Source: HK-STAS-PATE-2 sp035906575 (lineage in GTDB: Bacteria; Patescibacteriota; Patescibacteriia; 2-12-FULL-60-25). Taken from it: DNA of 22,030 nucleotides. The notes below the pieces were generated by a model. The model was not told the origin of the DNA. It worked only from the letters and a program-made list of their open reading frames with translations, and ran no database searches. The stretch covers positions 1-22,030 of the forward strand of contig JAMIEW010000052.1 in the NCBI GenBank assembly GCA_035906575.1, in the 5' to 3' direction. How positions within the stretch are numbered: position 1 is the stretch's first letter; the number at the start of each line of letters is the position of its first letter. The position numbers and the translations under genes were made by a program. Shown here piece by piece: positions 13,789-21,160 of the stretch.

Positions 13789-14312
13789 AGGGATTGTAGG
13801 TAAGTAAGCTCTTGTTGTAACTCATGTTCGCCCTGCTTCAAACGCATCGCATCACGCCATCGAATAGCTGCTTGCACCGCTTGAAGAATAAGCAAGACAA
13901 CCATTACCGCCACGGCAAACCAAAAACACTCCCCGACTGACCAGCTCGGCAATTTGGCACCTATTTCAAATGTTGTGGACGTTGGCACACGAGATCCAAT
14001 ATCTAAAACCTTCTCCCCTACCACGGGCAAGGCAAGGCTAAATTTCCATTCACTTAACTTTTTATACCAATCGGCAAGCTGGGCAAATTGCGCCAGCAAA
14101 AACGCCAAAATAAAACTCACGAGCCCCGAGAGCAAAACGAGCTTAGTGGTGTGAATGGGATGAAAGCTGATGAGTCCGCGCAATTCTGAATAGGAGGCAA
14201 GTTGGCGACGACGTTCATCGATCGCATACTTCACGATACGCTCACGTTCTTGAGGATAGTTTTTCACCAGCAAGTCCACCCCTAAACAACCTGTAGGTAT
14301 AATGGTTGGCAT
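13785..14312 (-). CDS. Unknown membrane protein, two TM helices
   Basis: 175 aa. A charged N-terminal region (22-45, QERERIVKYAIDERRRQLA), hydrophobic segments at about 57-76 (TKLVLLSGLVSFILAFLLAQ) and 129-150 (CFWFAVAVMVVLLILQAV), and a basic, helical tail. A Ser/Thr-rich stretch lies between the helices. No family recognised. It starts 2 nt after the recombinase stop and overlaps the mazG start, so all three are one transcription and translation unit. Confidence 0.72.
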   Translation of the reverse strand: MPTIIPTGCLGVDLLVKNYPQERERIVKYAIDERRRQLASYSELRGLISFHPIHTTKLVLLSGLVSFILAFLLAQFAQLADWYKKLSEWKFSLALPVVGEKVLDIGSRVPTSTTFEIGAKLPSWSVGECFWFAVAVMVVLLILQAVQAAIRWRDAMRLKQGEHELQQELTYLQSL

Positions 14313-14314
14313 AC

Positions 14315-15253
14315 TTATTTGTCGTCGTTATCGATGGTTTTGCCGTGAAAGGCTTTATGTACCTCGCGCAATTGCTGATTGGTGACATGCGTATAAATCT
14401 GCGTTGTCGTGATAGAAGAGTGCCCAAGCATCGCCTGCACGCTGCGCAGGTCAGCACCGTTAATCAATAAGTCGGTAGCAAATGAATGCCGCAAGGTATG
14501 GGGCGAAACCTTTTTTGGGATGCCCGCCGCAGCCGCATAATAATGCACCAATCGTTCAATCGAGCGCGGAGTCAACGGCCCCACATCCTTCACGCCGCTC
14601 TTGGCGCGGTCATGACGCACAAACATCGAAGGCGCCGTATCTTCGCGCAAACCGAGGTAATATTTGAGAGCCGCGCGGGCTTGATGCGAGACAAAAGCGA
14701 CACGTGTCTTATCGCCTTTACCACGAACCGTGAATTCATCGCGCTCAAGATTAATCGACGTGATTTTTAACGAAGCCAGCTCAGAAACACGCATCCCAGT
14801 TGAAAAAAAGAGTTCGAGAATCGCCTTATCGCGCGCTTTCACCAGCGGAGAGTTATCTGATTTTTCTGGAGCTTCGAGCAAACGCTGCAAATCGGTACTT
14901 TCTAAAAACGCGACATCACGACTACCTTGCTTTGCGAGCTCGATCTTTTCTGGTGATAAACTTTTGATATCGCGCTTGGCCAAAAATTTTAAAAACGAGC
15001 GCAGGGCGATTAAATGGTAATTTTGCGTCGATTTCTTAAGCGTTGTCTGGTCGTCTTTTGTTTCAAGGCGATTAAGATACAGACGATAATTATGAATCAT
15101 CGAGGCCGTAATCTCTTCGGTATCAGGATCTTTGGCCCAATCGATAAATCGCTTAATATAAAAGTCATAATTGCGCACGGTTAAGAGTGAACGTCCTTTT
15201 TCAATTTCAAGGTGTTCAAGAAACGGTCGCAACTGAGACGAGATGGCTGGCAT
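14315..15253 (-). CDS. xerC: Tyrosine recombinase XerC/XerD
   Basis: 312 aa, full length. Residues 4-95 are the SAM-like core-binding domain (FLEHLEIEKGRSLLTVRNYDFYIKR). The catalytic set is complete with family spacing: Arg155 (TGMRVSEL), Lys179 (RGKGDKTR), His252 and Arg255 (HTLRHSFA), His278 (LGHSS) and nucleophile Tyr287 (IYTHV). It resolves chromosome dimers at dif with FtsK; it could be the only Xer or one of a pair, so XerC versus XerD is not settled. No adjoining att sites or phage genes are visible, which argues for a housekeeping role. Its ATG is exactly 6 nt after an extended -10. Confidence 0.9.
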   Translation of the reverse strand: MPAISSQLRPFLEHLEIEKGRSLLTVRNYDFYIKRFIDWAKDPDTEEITASMIHNYRLYLNRLETKDDQTTLKKSTQNYHLIALRSFLKFLAKRDIKSLSPEKIELAKQGSRDVAFLESTDLQRLLEAPEKSDNSPLVKARDKAILELFFSTGMRVSELASLKITSINLERDEFTVRGKGDKTRVAFVSHQARAALKYYLGLREDTAPSMFVRHDRAKSGVKDVGPLTPRSIERLVHYYAAAAGIPKKVSPHTLRHSFATDLLINGADLRSVQAMLGHSSITTTQIYTHVTNQQLREVHKAFHGKTIDNDDK

Positions 15254-15259
15254 AAGGCT

Positions 15260-15268
15260 AGTTTAGCA
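15260..15268 (-). promoter_or_regulatory. Extended -10 promoter of a leaderless gene (xerC)
   Basis: Minus strand TGC-TAAACT, then AGCCTT (6 nt), then ATG at 15253. The start of transcription should be the start codon itself. Confidence 0.6.
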
Positions 15269-15306
15269 TGCGTCGCAAAAGAATACACGGTGAAATACCC
15301 TTTTCG

Positions 15307-15315
15307 TGTTATCAT
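15307..15315 (+). promoter_or_regulatory. Extended -10 candidate for the sugar transferase gene
   Basis: TGT-TATCAT, 1 nt before the ATG at 15317 and 10 nt before the next in-frame ATG at 15326. If it is the promoter, translation must start at 15326 with a leader of about 4 nt. Confidence 0.4.
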
Positions 15316-15316
15316 T

Positions 15317-16753
15317 ATGTCTATTATGCGTCGCCTGGACCTTGCTTTTGCTGCTTTGCTTTTACCGATTGATGCCCTCGCTCTTTTTGGCGCAGCTATC
15401 TCGGCCTATGCCCTTCGCTATTCTGATGCGGTGGTCGGCATCCGTCCGATTTTTACCGATGTCTCATTTGAGATGTATCTCGGTTGGTCGGCGATATTTG
15501 TCGGTGTATGGATGGCACTCTTTATGCTCGCGGGTCTGTATACCATCCAACCGCGTCGCTTCTGGAGCACTATCGGACGCGTTCTGCTCGCCTCAACGGC
15601 TGGCATCATGATCGTGGTGGCAACGGTCTTCTTTGGCCAAGCCTTCACCACCTCGCGCTTTATCTTGCTTGCCGTTTGGGGATTCGCCACGGCCTATGTC
15701 ATCGTTGGTCGTACCTTTTTGCATCTCGCGCGTCGTAGTTTATTGCGTCATGGTATTGGCCATCGCAAGCTTGTTGTTATTGGCCAATCACGTTCAGCCT
15801 TAGACTTGATCACACTCTACCGCCAACACAAAGTAAACGGATTCACCGTCGTAAAGCACTTCAAACAATGGTCCGCTTCAAGCGAGAGCGAATACACCAA
15901 GATGCTTGATAGCAAAAAAGCTGACGCTGTTTTACTTGCTGATCCAAATCTGAGTCCAGAAACCTCACAACGCATTCACGCCATCGCCGAGCTCTTTCAT
16001 GCAGATTTTCGCTTCTTAGCGAATCCGTTTGCAAGCTCGATTTCGCGTATCGAAATCGATACAACGGGTGGTATCCCCGTCATTGAAACCAAGCGTACGC
16101 GTCTCGATGGTTGGGGCCGCATCTTTAAACGCTTATTTGATGTGATTGTTGCCCTTGTTCTCATCATCCTCACATCGCCAATCATGATTATCGCCGTAAT
16201 CGCGCTCATGATTGAAGACGGCTTACCCGTCGTCTATGTGAGCGAACGCGTCGGCGAGCGCGGAGGGCTGTTTCCGTTTTATAAATTTCGTTCGATGTGG
16301 CGCAAGTTCTCTATTGGTACTCAGTTTAAACAATCCGCTAAAGAGAATCTCGCTCTTGAGAAAAAGCTCATCGAAGCGCAGAGCATTAAATCTGGTCCTG
16401 TGCCAAAAATCGCCAATGATCCTCGCGTGACACCGGTTGGCCGTTTTATTCGTCGCTGGTCTATCGACGAATTACCACAGTTTTTTAACGTCTTAAAAGG
16501 CGATCTCTCACTCGTTGGCCCTCGTGCTCATTTGCCTCGTGAAGTCGCTAACTATCAACCTCACCACCGCCGCGTTCTCGCCATCAAACCTGGCATCACC
16601 GGCCTCGCTCAAATCAGCGGCCGCTCAGATCTCAGCTTCGATGATGAAGTGAGCCTCGACACCTGGTATATCGAGCATTGGTCCCCGGCTTTAGATATCT
16701 ATATTTTGCTCAAAACCCCTTTTGCGGTCTTTAAGGGCAATGGTACCTATTAA
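15317..16753 (+). CDS. Polyprenyl-phosphate sugar-1-phosphate transferase (polysaccharide initiator)
   Basis: 478 aa from 15317; 15326 is the other likely start, and the frame upstream (to 15212) lies within xerC and is rejected. Four or so N-terminal membrane helices (about 8-30, 50-75, 85-110, 115-135), then a Rossmann-like domain (HRKLVVIGQSRSALDLI). From 271 comes the Bac_transf catalytic domain: KRLFDVIVAL with its membrane helix, SERVGERGGLFPFYKFRSM, RRWSIDELPQFFNVLKGDLSLVGPR (Asp-Glu at 384-385) and KPGITGLAQISGRS. It moves a sugar phosphate from a nucleotide sugar onto undecaprenyl phosphate, the first step of exopolysaccharide or glycan building at the membrane. The next two genes are glycosyltransferases. 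Confidence 0.92.
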   Translation: MSIMRRLDLAFAALLLPIDALALFGAAISAYALRYSDAVVGIRPIFTDVSFEMYLGWSAIFVGVWMALFMLAGLYTIQPRRFWSTIGRVLLASTAGIMIVVATVFFGQAFTTSRFILLAVWGFATAYVIVGRTFLHLARRSLLRHGIGHRKLVVIGQSRSALDLITLYRQHKVNGFTVVKHFKQWSASSESEYTKMLDSKKADAVLLADPNLSPETSQRIHAIAELFHADFRFLANPFASSISRIEIDTTGGIPVIETKRTRLDGWGRIFKRLFDVIVALVLIILTSPIMIIAVIALMIEDGLPVVYVSERVGERGGLFPFYKFRSMWRKFSIGTQFKQSAKENLALEKKLIEAQSIKSGPVPKIANDPRVTPVGRFIRRWSIDELPQFFNVLKGDLSLVGPRAHLPREVANYQPHHRRVLAIKPGITGLAQISGRSDLSFDDEVSLDTWYIEHWSPALDIYILLKTPFAVFKGNGTY

Positions 16754-16771
16754 GACCCTTGACGAGACCGT

Positions 16772-16800
16772 CTGACAACGCTTTGCGCGCTATGTAGCAT
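16772..16800 (+). promoter_or_regulatory. Promoter of the first GT4 gene, leaderless type
   Basis: CTGACA, 17 nt, TAGCAT, then exactly 6 nt (AGCTCT) to the ATG at 16807. A full -35/-10 pair with the start codon at +1. Confidence 0.65.
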
Positions 16801-16806
16801 AGCTCT

Positions 16807-17970
16807 ATGAGCGTAGCGCCGCAGCCCTCTCGACACGAACCGCGTACTGAACCGCGGCGTATTGCGCTCGTCCACGACTATTTGGTCCAAGACGGAGGCG
16901 CTGAGCGCACCTTACTTGCCCTTCACGAATTGTATCCGCGCGCACCAATTTATACCTTGTTTCACAATCCAAAACGCATGCATGCGGGCTTTCGTGATGC
17001 CGATATCAGACCAAGCACACTGAACAAACTCCCTTTCGCGAACAAACTCTATACCTGGTATCTGCCATTCATGCCGCAGGCCATCGAAGAATTTGATTTG
17101 CAGCGTTATGACTTGGTAATTTCATCTTCTTCGAGTTTTGCTAAAGGCGTAATTGCCGCGCCACATGCACTGCACATCTGTTACCTCCACACACCCACAC
17201 GCTATCTCTGGCAAGAACGCGTCGGCTATGTAAACGAGCAACCCGTCCCCTCATTTATCAAACGCCTACTGCCTTCGTATCTGCACCGTTTGCGCCAATG
17301 GGATTTTCAAGCTGCCACACGCCCTGACCATCTTTTAACCAATAGCCTTTTGTCGCAATCACGCATCAAGCGCTACTATGCCCGGCCTTCGGTTGTTTTG
17401 CCGCCACCGGTCGATGTCGCACAAATCCCCCTCTCAACCAAGCCTGGCGTCTATTGGCTCACGGGCGGCCGTCTTGTTGCCTATAAGCGTTTTGACTTGG
17501 TCGTAGAGGCTTTTGCGAAGTTGAACATGCCCCTCAAGATTTTTGGTGAAGGACCAGAACTGAAAAAACTCAAAAAGATGGCCGGCCCCAAAACGGAGTT
17601 TCTTGGCCATATCACCGAAGATGCCAAGAAAGAATTGTTTCGCGAAGCGATTGCCTTCTTACATCCACAAATTGAAGATTTTGGCATTACCGCCGTCGAA
17701 GCCATGGCCGCCGGACGCCCGGTTATCGCCTTTGGCGAAGGTGGCGCTACTGAAACCGTTTTAGACGGCGTCACTGGCGAATTCTTTGACGTCCAAACGT
17801 GGGAGGATATCGGCAATGCCGCGATTCGCTTTGACGCAGGCTCTTATGATCCACGCCGGATTCGCTCTCATGCAGAATTCTTTTCTAAAGAGAACTTCAA
17901 ATTACGCATGAGTGACTATGTGGATGCTGCCTGGGCGAGCCGTCTTAACCAAAACGAAGTAAACCGCTGA
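16807..17970 (+). CDS. Glycosyltransferase family 4
   Basis: 387 aa, usual GT4 size. N-terminal GT-B domain: RRIALVHDYLVQDGGAERTLLALHELYP (17-44), the acceptor-side glycine loop. C-terminal donor domain from about 213: YWLTGGRLVAYKRFDLVVEAF, IFGEGPELKKL, and the EX7E signature Glu290 to Glu298 in HPQIEDFGITAVEAMAAGRPVIAFGEGG. The fold transfers a sugar from a nucleotide donor with retention, here probably building on the lipid-linked sugar made by the preceding enzyme. CYLHTPTRYLW (125-135) resembles mannosyltransferases of the WbaZ kind; the sugar is not certain. No membrane helix. Ends 1 nt before the next gene. Confidence 0.92.
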   Translation: MSVAPQPSRHEPRTEPRRIALVHDYLVQDGGAERTLLALHELYPRAPIYTLFHNPKRMHAGFRDADIRPSTLNKLPFANKLYTWYLPFMPQAIEEFDLQRYDLVISSSSSFAKGVIAAPHALHICYLHTPTRYLWQERVGYVNEQPVPSFIKRLLPSYLHRLRQWDFQAATRPDHLLTNSLLSQSRIKRYYARPSVVLPPPVDVAQIPLSTKPGVYWLTGGRLVAYKRFDLVVEAFAKLNMPLKIFGEGPELKKLKKMAGPKTEFLGHITEDAKKELFREAIAFLHPQIEDFGITAVEAMAAGRPVIAFGEGGATETVLDGVTGEFFDVQTWEDIGNAAIRFDAGSYDPRRIRSHAEFFSKENFKLRMSDYVDAAWASRLNQNEVNR

Positions 17971-17971
17971 T

Positions 17972-18925
17972 ATGAAGCGCCTCCTGATCGACGGACGCTG
18001 CCTTCTTGATACCCGCTCAGGCGGCGTGCGCCGTCTGGTATTACCATTCATCGAATCACTGATCGCAAATAAAAACGCTGACACCGAAATCGTCGTCGGA
18101 TTCACGAGCCACGCTTCGCTCCCCGCTGACCTCGCGCACCTACCACATCAGCATGTCAGAATTCCGAATAAACTCGTGATTATCGCGAGCTTTTTTGGGA
18201 TCTCATTCGAAAAATATTTTGCCGGTGCCTTTGACGAAGTGCTGTATCCCAATATGGACTTCACCGCCAAAAGCCGCGTACCTACTACCGTCCTTGTTCA
18301 TGATCTCTCATTTTTAATTGAACCCGCTTGGTATTCAACCAAGTCTCGTCTCTGGCATACGCTTCTTCGTCCAAAACAACTCATCAAAAATGCTACGCGA
18401 GTACTGACTGTTTCTTCGTGGACAAAACGTGACTTGATAAAGATTCTAAACGTCGAAGAAGACAAAATAGAGATCATCAAAACCTCGGATTTTCTGATTT
18501 CACCCATCCAACAAAGCATCGCGGCACTTGAAGGTAAGCCCTTCTTTCTTTTGCTGGGCGCAAACAATACACGCAAAAATGGCGAATGCGTTCTTGAAGC
18601 GTTCAAACAATTTCGCGAACAAGATAAAACGATTTCACTCGCGATTACTGGCAAGCATCTTCAGCAAGAAGGCGTCATTTGTCTTGATTGGCTAAACGAC
18701 CAAGAACTTGCATGGCTTTACGCAAATGCAAAAGCCCTTCTCTACCCAAGCTGGTATGAAGGGTTCGGGATCCCACTCATTGAAGCGACGCAAACAAAAA
18801 CGCCGATCATTGCATCGACGTCATCATCACTCCCCGATATCGCTCCCGCTGAAACCATTTTCGTCCCACCTCATCAGCCTCAACTTTGGACCATGGCTAT
18901 GCAGTCGGTAATTCGTCGCGGATAA
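17972..18925 (+). CDS. Glycosyltransferase family 4, short form
   Basis: 317 aa, somewhat shorter than typical GT4. Start MKRLLIDGRCLLDTRSGGVRRLVL has the acceptor-domain loop; VLVHDLSFLIEP (107-118) is a family strand; FFLLLGANNTRKNGECVLEAF (191-211) and the EX7E motif Glu263 to Glu271 in YEGFGIPLIEAT form the donor site. The protein stops soon after VPPHQPQLWTMAM, so the last helix of the domain is shortened. Coupled to the preceding GT4 gene (1-nt gap). Its last 29 nt overlap the convergent unknown gene. No terminator separates them, so antisense reading into the neighbour is likely. Confidence 0.9.
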   Translation: MKRLLIDGRCLLDTRSGGVRRLVLPFIESLIANKNADTEIVVGFTSHASLPADLAHLPHQHVRIPNKLVIIASFFGISFEKYFAGAFDEVLYPNMDFTAKSRVPTTVLVHDLSFLIEPAWYSTKSRLWHTLLRPKQLIKNATRVLTVSSWTKRDLIKILNVEEDKIEIIKTSDFLISPIQQSIAALEGKPFFLLLGANNTRKNGECVLEAFKQFREQDKTISLAITGKHLQQEGVICLDWLNDQELAWLYANAKALLYPSWYEGFGIPLIEATQTKTPIIASTSSSLPDIAPAETIFVPPHQPQLWTMAMQSVIRRG

Positions 18926-19529
18926 CTTCGATCGGCAACCATTCTCCTAATAAAAACAAGCGCGCTTCGATTTGCTGCAAGGCATCAAGTGATTCTTCTT
19001 GTTCTTTGCCAGTACGTGCGAGCGCCTCTTCTTTTTGACGTTTCAAAAACTGGCGAATCCCGTCTAATTCTGATCGCATCTCATGCATCACGGGCTCAAG
19101 CATCTCTTTATGATCTTGGTACAACAATCGATGCGCCTCTTGGCGAACGAGCTCGATTTCTTGGCGATGTTCGGGATACAGTGCGTGCTCGATACCTTCT
19201 TGTTGAAGCACCTGATCCAACCCCATCTCATCCGTTTTGCGTTGCAGCAAGAAAAACGCCACTGGGCGCGAGACATGCTTCGTCACCAAATCCCACTCGA
19301 GCTCTTGACCCACCGACGTCACAAATTGCTTAAACGCTTGCCGCGCCGGCCACGTCTCAACGCCGGCCTGCAAAGAGAGCTCGAGCAAGCGATCATGCGA
19401 GACCGGCTCATCTTCACGTTCTGCCAGATAGACATCTTCAAAAGGCTTGCGCTCTTTGGCAGGTAAATAATCCAAAACCGCCTCCATCGAGTCTAAAAGA
19501 GCTTGGCGATCGCGAAGATCTAACATCAT
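18897..19529 (-). CDS. Unknown helical, charged cytoplasmic protein
   Basis: 210 aa from the ATG at 19529 (19526 is a second ATG, directly next). A longer frame to 19742 runs into the structured intergenic element and is rejected. The sequence is rich in Glu, Gln, Arg and Leu with long helices, above all 110-190 (HRQEIELVRQEAHRLLYQDH, MLEPVMHEMRSELDGIRQFLKRQKEEALART), probably a coiled coil. No signal peptide, membrane segment or known motif. Convergent with and overlapping the short GT4 gene by 29 nt. A very clear TGCTATACT lies 6 nt before the ATG. Confidence 0.75.
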   Translation of the reverse strand: MMLDLRDRQALLDSMEAVLDYLPAKERKPFEDVYLAEREDEPVSHDRLLELSLQAGVETWPARQAFKQFVTSVGQELEWDLVTKHVSRPVAFFLLQRKTDEMGLDQVLQQEGIEHALYPEHRQEIELVRQEAHRLLYQDHKEMLEPVMHEMRSELDGIRQFLKRQKEEALARTGKEQEESLDALQQIEARLFLLGEWLPIEVIRDELPTA

Positions 19530-19535
19530 ACGAGA

Positions 19536-19544
19536 AGTATAGCA
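19536..19544 (-). promoter_or_regulatory. Extended -10 promoter of a leaderless gene
   Basis: Minus strand TGC-TATACT, TCTCGT (6 nt), ATG at 19529. The clearest of the leaderless set. Confidence 0.7.
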
Positions 19545-19563
19545 TGAACATCGCGCATTCGAC

Positions 19564-19717
19564 CCTCGCGGCCACTCACCCAACCCCGACTTTCGTCGGG
19601 GTGTCCCTCTCTGTTGAGAGAGGGCGTTCTGAATCTGAAAACCCTCTCCCCACGGAGAGGGACCGCCCCGTAATAGCAAGCGTAGCGGCGTTACGGGGCA
19701 GGGTGAGTGGGGCGAGG
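19564..19717. repeat. 154-nt structured element: outer helix around four hairpins
   Basis: The outer helix is CCTCGC-gg-CCACTCACCC (19564-19581) with GGGTGAGTGG-g-GCGAGG (19701-19717). Inside it are four hairpins in a row: CCCCGAC/GTCGGGG (19584-19601), CCCTCTCT/AGAGAGGG (19605-19624), CCCTCTCC/GGAGAGGG (19642-19661) and GCCCCGTAA/TTACGGGGC (19665-19699). Such C-run/G-run repeats ending GGGTGAG resemble intergenic REP-type elements of bacteria. It fills the space between the two divergent promoters. It is not coding on either strand. Confidence 0.7.
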
Positions 19718-19726
19718 CCTGATTTC

Positions 19727-19755
19727 TTGACGGTTTGGCCATTTTTCGCTACTAT
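19727..19755 (+). promoter_or_regulatory. Promoter of the S1 gene
   Basis: TTGACG, 17 nt, TACTAT. The expected start of transcription is about A19763, giving a leader of about 149 nt before the ATG. Confidence 0.7.
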
Positions 19756-19762
19756 CCTGGCC

Positions 19763-19911
19763 AACTGACACCCTCATTCTTGTATGGACCGGCGGCCTTA
19801 ACGCACGGCATACACCTCCCCGACGTTCGTCGGGGGCGGTCATAACGACAACTGACAGGTTTTCGTTTCTCGGGCGTCAGGTAAACCTGTCGTTATTTTT
19901 TTCTCAATTTT
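19763..19911 (+). promoter_or_regulatory. Structured leader of the S1 gene with terminator-like hairpin
   Basis: In order: TGTATG/CATACA and ATGGACCG/CGGTCAT pairings; a strong hairpin CCCCGAC-GTTC-GTCGGGG (about 19818-19836); then ATAACGAC (19842-19849), GACAGGTTT (19854-19862) and AAACCTGTC (19883-19891), the last two a perfect 9-bp stem, which continues to GTTATTTTTTT. ATAACGAC can also pair with GTCGTTAT (19889-19896), so two foldings compete. A small reading frame ATGGACCGGCGGCCTTAA (MDRRP) lies in the leader. The layout is that of a transcription attenuator, but nothing tells the ligand. No Shine-Dalgarno precedes the ATG. Confidence 0.55.
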
Positions 19912-20988
19912 ATGTCTGAAATCGCAAAATTACTTGAAGCCCATGCAAACATCGCCTACCCGGCGGTTGGTGGCGTGGTCAAAGGCGCGGTTGTCTCGGT
20001 AGGCCGCAACGAAGTTCGTCTTGATATCGGTGGCCTCGCTATCGGTATTATCCGTGGTCCTGAGCTCGATAAGCATGTTGACCTCCGCATCGGCGACGAA
20101 GTTGAGGCAACGGTTATCACCCTCGACAACGAATTCGGTGAACTTGAGCTCTCGCTCAAAGGCGCTGGTCGCAAACGTTCATGGGACAAAATTAAAGAAC
20201 TTCTCACCGCTGGCGCTGTCTTTCAGGCCAAGGTCTTGGACGCCAACAAAGGTGGTCTCATTACCCGCGTTGAAGGCGTTCCTGCTTTTATCCCGGTTTC
20301 ACAACTCTCCCCTGCCAACTACCCACGCGTAAGCGGCGGTGAAAAAGCAAAGATCCAAGAGAAGTTGAAATCCCTCGTCGGCCAAAGCCTCGAAGTGAAG
20401 ATTCTCGACGTGAACGAAGAGGACGAAAAAATCGTCGTCTCCGAAAAAGCCGTTTGGGAAACCAAGCAAGAATCCGTTCTCTCGAAGTACAAGGTCGGTG
20501 ATCACGTTGAAGGCAAGGTAACGGCTGTTACCGACTTCGGCGCCTTCGTCCGCTTTGATGAAAACCTCGAAGGTCTCGTCCACATCTCTGAAATCGCTTG
20601 GCAACGTATTGACCACCCACGCGATGTTCTCAAGATCGGCGACCACGTTCGTGCTGAAATCATCAACATCGAAAGTGCAAAGATTTTCTTGTCGATGAAG
20701 AAGCTCGTTGAAGATCCTTGGAGAACGGTTGCTGCCAAATACACCCTTGGCCAATCGATCAAAGGCAAGGTTCTCAAGATCAACCCATTCGGTCTCTTCG
20801 TTGAACTCGATCCTGAAATCCACGGTCTCGCTCACATCTCTGAACTCGCCAATAAGCCAGTGAAGGATGCCAACGAAATCGCTCGTGTCGGTGACGAATT
20901 CGACTTCCGCATCATCTCGATTGATGCTGATAGCCACCGTCTCGGCCTCTCGCTTCGCAAACCTCGCGACGAGAAAAAGGAGGCCTAA
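19912..20988 (+). CDS. rpsA: Ribosomal protein S1-like, four S1 domains
   Basis: 358 aa with four OB-fold S1 repeats, at about 20-83, 100-178, 196-263 and 280-349. The third (GDHVEGKVTAVTDFGAFVRFDENLEGLVHISEIAW) and fourth (GQSIKGKVLKINPFGLFVELDPEIHGLAHISELA) are textbook; the first two are more divergent, as usual for domains that contact the ribosome. Short S1 proteins of four domains occur in many non-proteobacterial groups. The protein binds single-stranded mRNA, on or near the 30S subunit, and helps start translation. The gene is monocistronic: its own promoter, leader and terminator are visible. The ATG has no Shine-Dalgarno. Confidence 0.92.
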   Translation: MSEIAKLLEAHANIAYPAVGGVVKGAVVSVGRNEVRLDIGGLAIGIIRGPELDKHVDLRIGDEVEATVITLDNEFGELELSLKGAGRKRSWDKIKELLTAGAVFQAKVLDANKGGLITRVEGVPAFIPVSQLSPANYPRVSGGEKAKIQEKLKSLVGQSLEVKILDVNEEDEKIVVSEKAVWETKQESVLSKYKVGDHVEGKVTAVTDFGAFVRFDENLEGLVHISEIAWQRIDHPRDVLKIGDHVRAEIINIESAKIFLSMKKLVEDPWRTVAAKYTLGQSIKGKVLKINPFGLFVELDPEIHGLAHISELANKPVKDANEIARVGDEFDFRIISIDADSHRLGLSLRKPRDEKKEA

Positions 20989-21014
20989 ACCCCTCCCCCA
21001 CAATCCATTAGGTT

Positions 21015-21044
21015 AAAAACACCCCCACGTTTGGGGGTGTTTTT
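21015..21044 (+). terminator. Terminator of the S1 gene
   Basis: AAAAA-CACCCCCA, loop CGTT, TGGGGGTG-TTTTT. It works on both strands and lies 26 nt after the stop. Confidence 0.85.
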
Positions 21045-21069
21045 ATCGCTACATTTTTTTGTTTTCGTA

Positions 21070-21160
21070 ACCCCTTCCACAAATGTGGGAAGGGGTCGGT
21101 AGACCTATACCAAAAAGCCCAATAAATAGGTCTACCGGGGGCAGGGGGCTTGAGGGGTTT
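21070..21160. repeat. Degenerate hairpin element before ftsH
   Basis: CCCCTTCC-ACA/TGT-GGGAAGGGG (one bulged G) at about 21071-21095, then a perfect 12-bp stem CGGTAGACCTAT (21097-21108) / ATAGGTCTACCG (21126-21137) with a 17-nt loop, then GGGGCAGGGGGCTTGAGGGG. The order (pyrimidine-run hairpin, longer hairpin, GGGGCAGGG...GAG) matches the last part of the element at 19564-19717. Confidence 0.55.

Noticed and set aside
19530..19742. N-terminal extension of the unknown helical gene
   Set aside because: The added residues are translated from the hairpin element; the promoter at 19536-19544 places the start at 19529.
20299..21003. Long minus-strand frame (234 codons) opposite the S1 gene
   Set aside because: It mirrors the S1 gene, whose domains and codon pattern are unmistakable; the mirror peptide is rich in residues expected from reversed codons.
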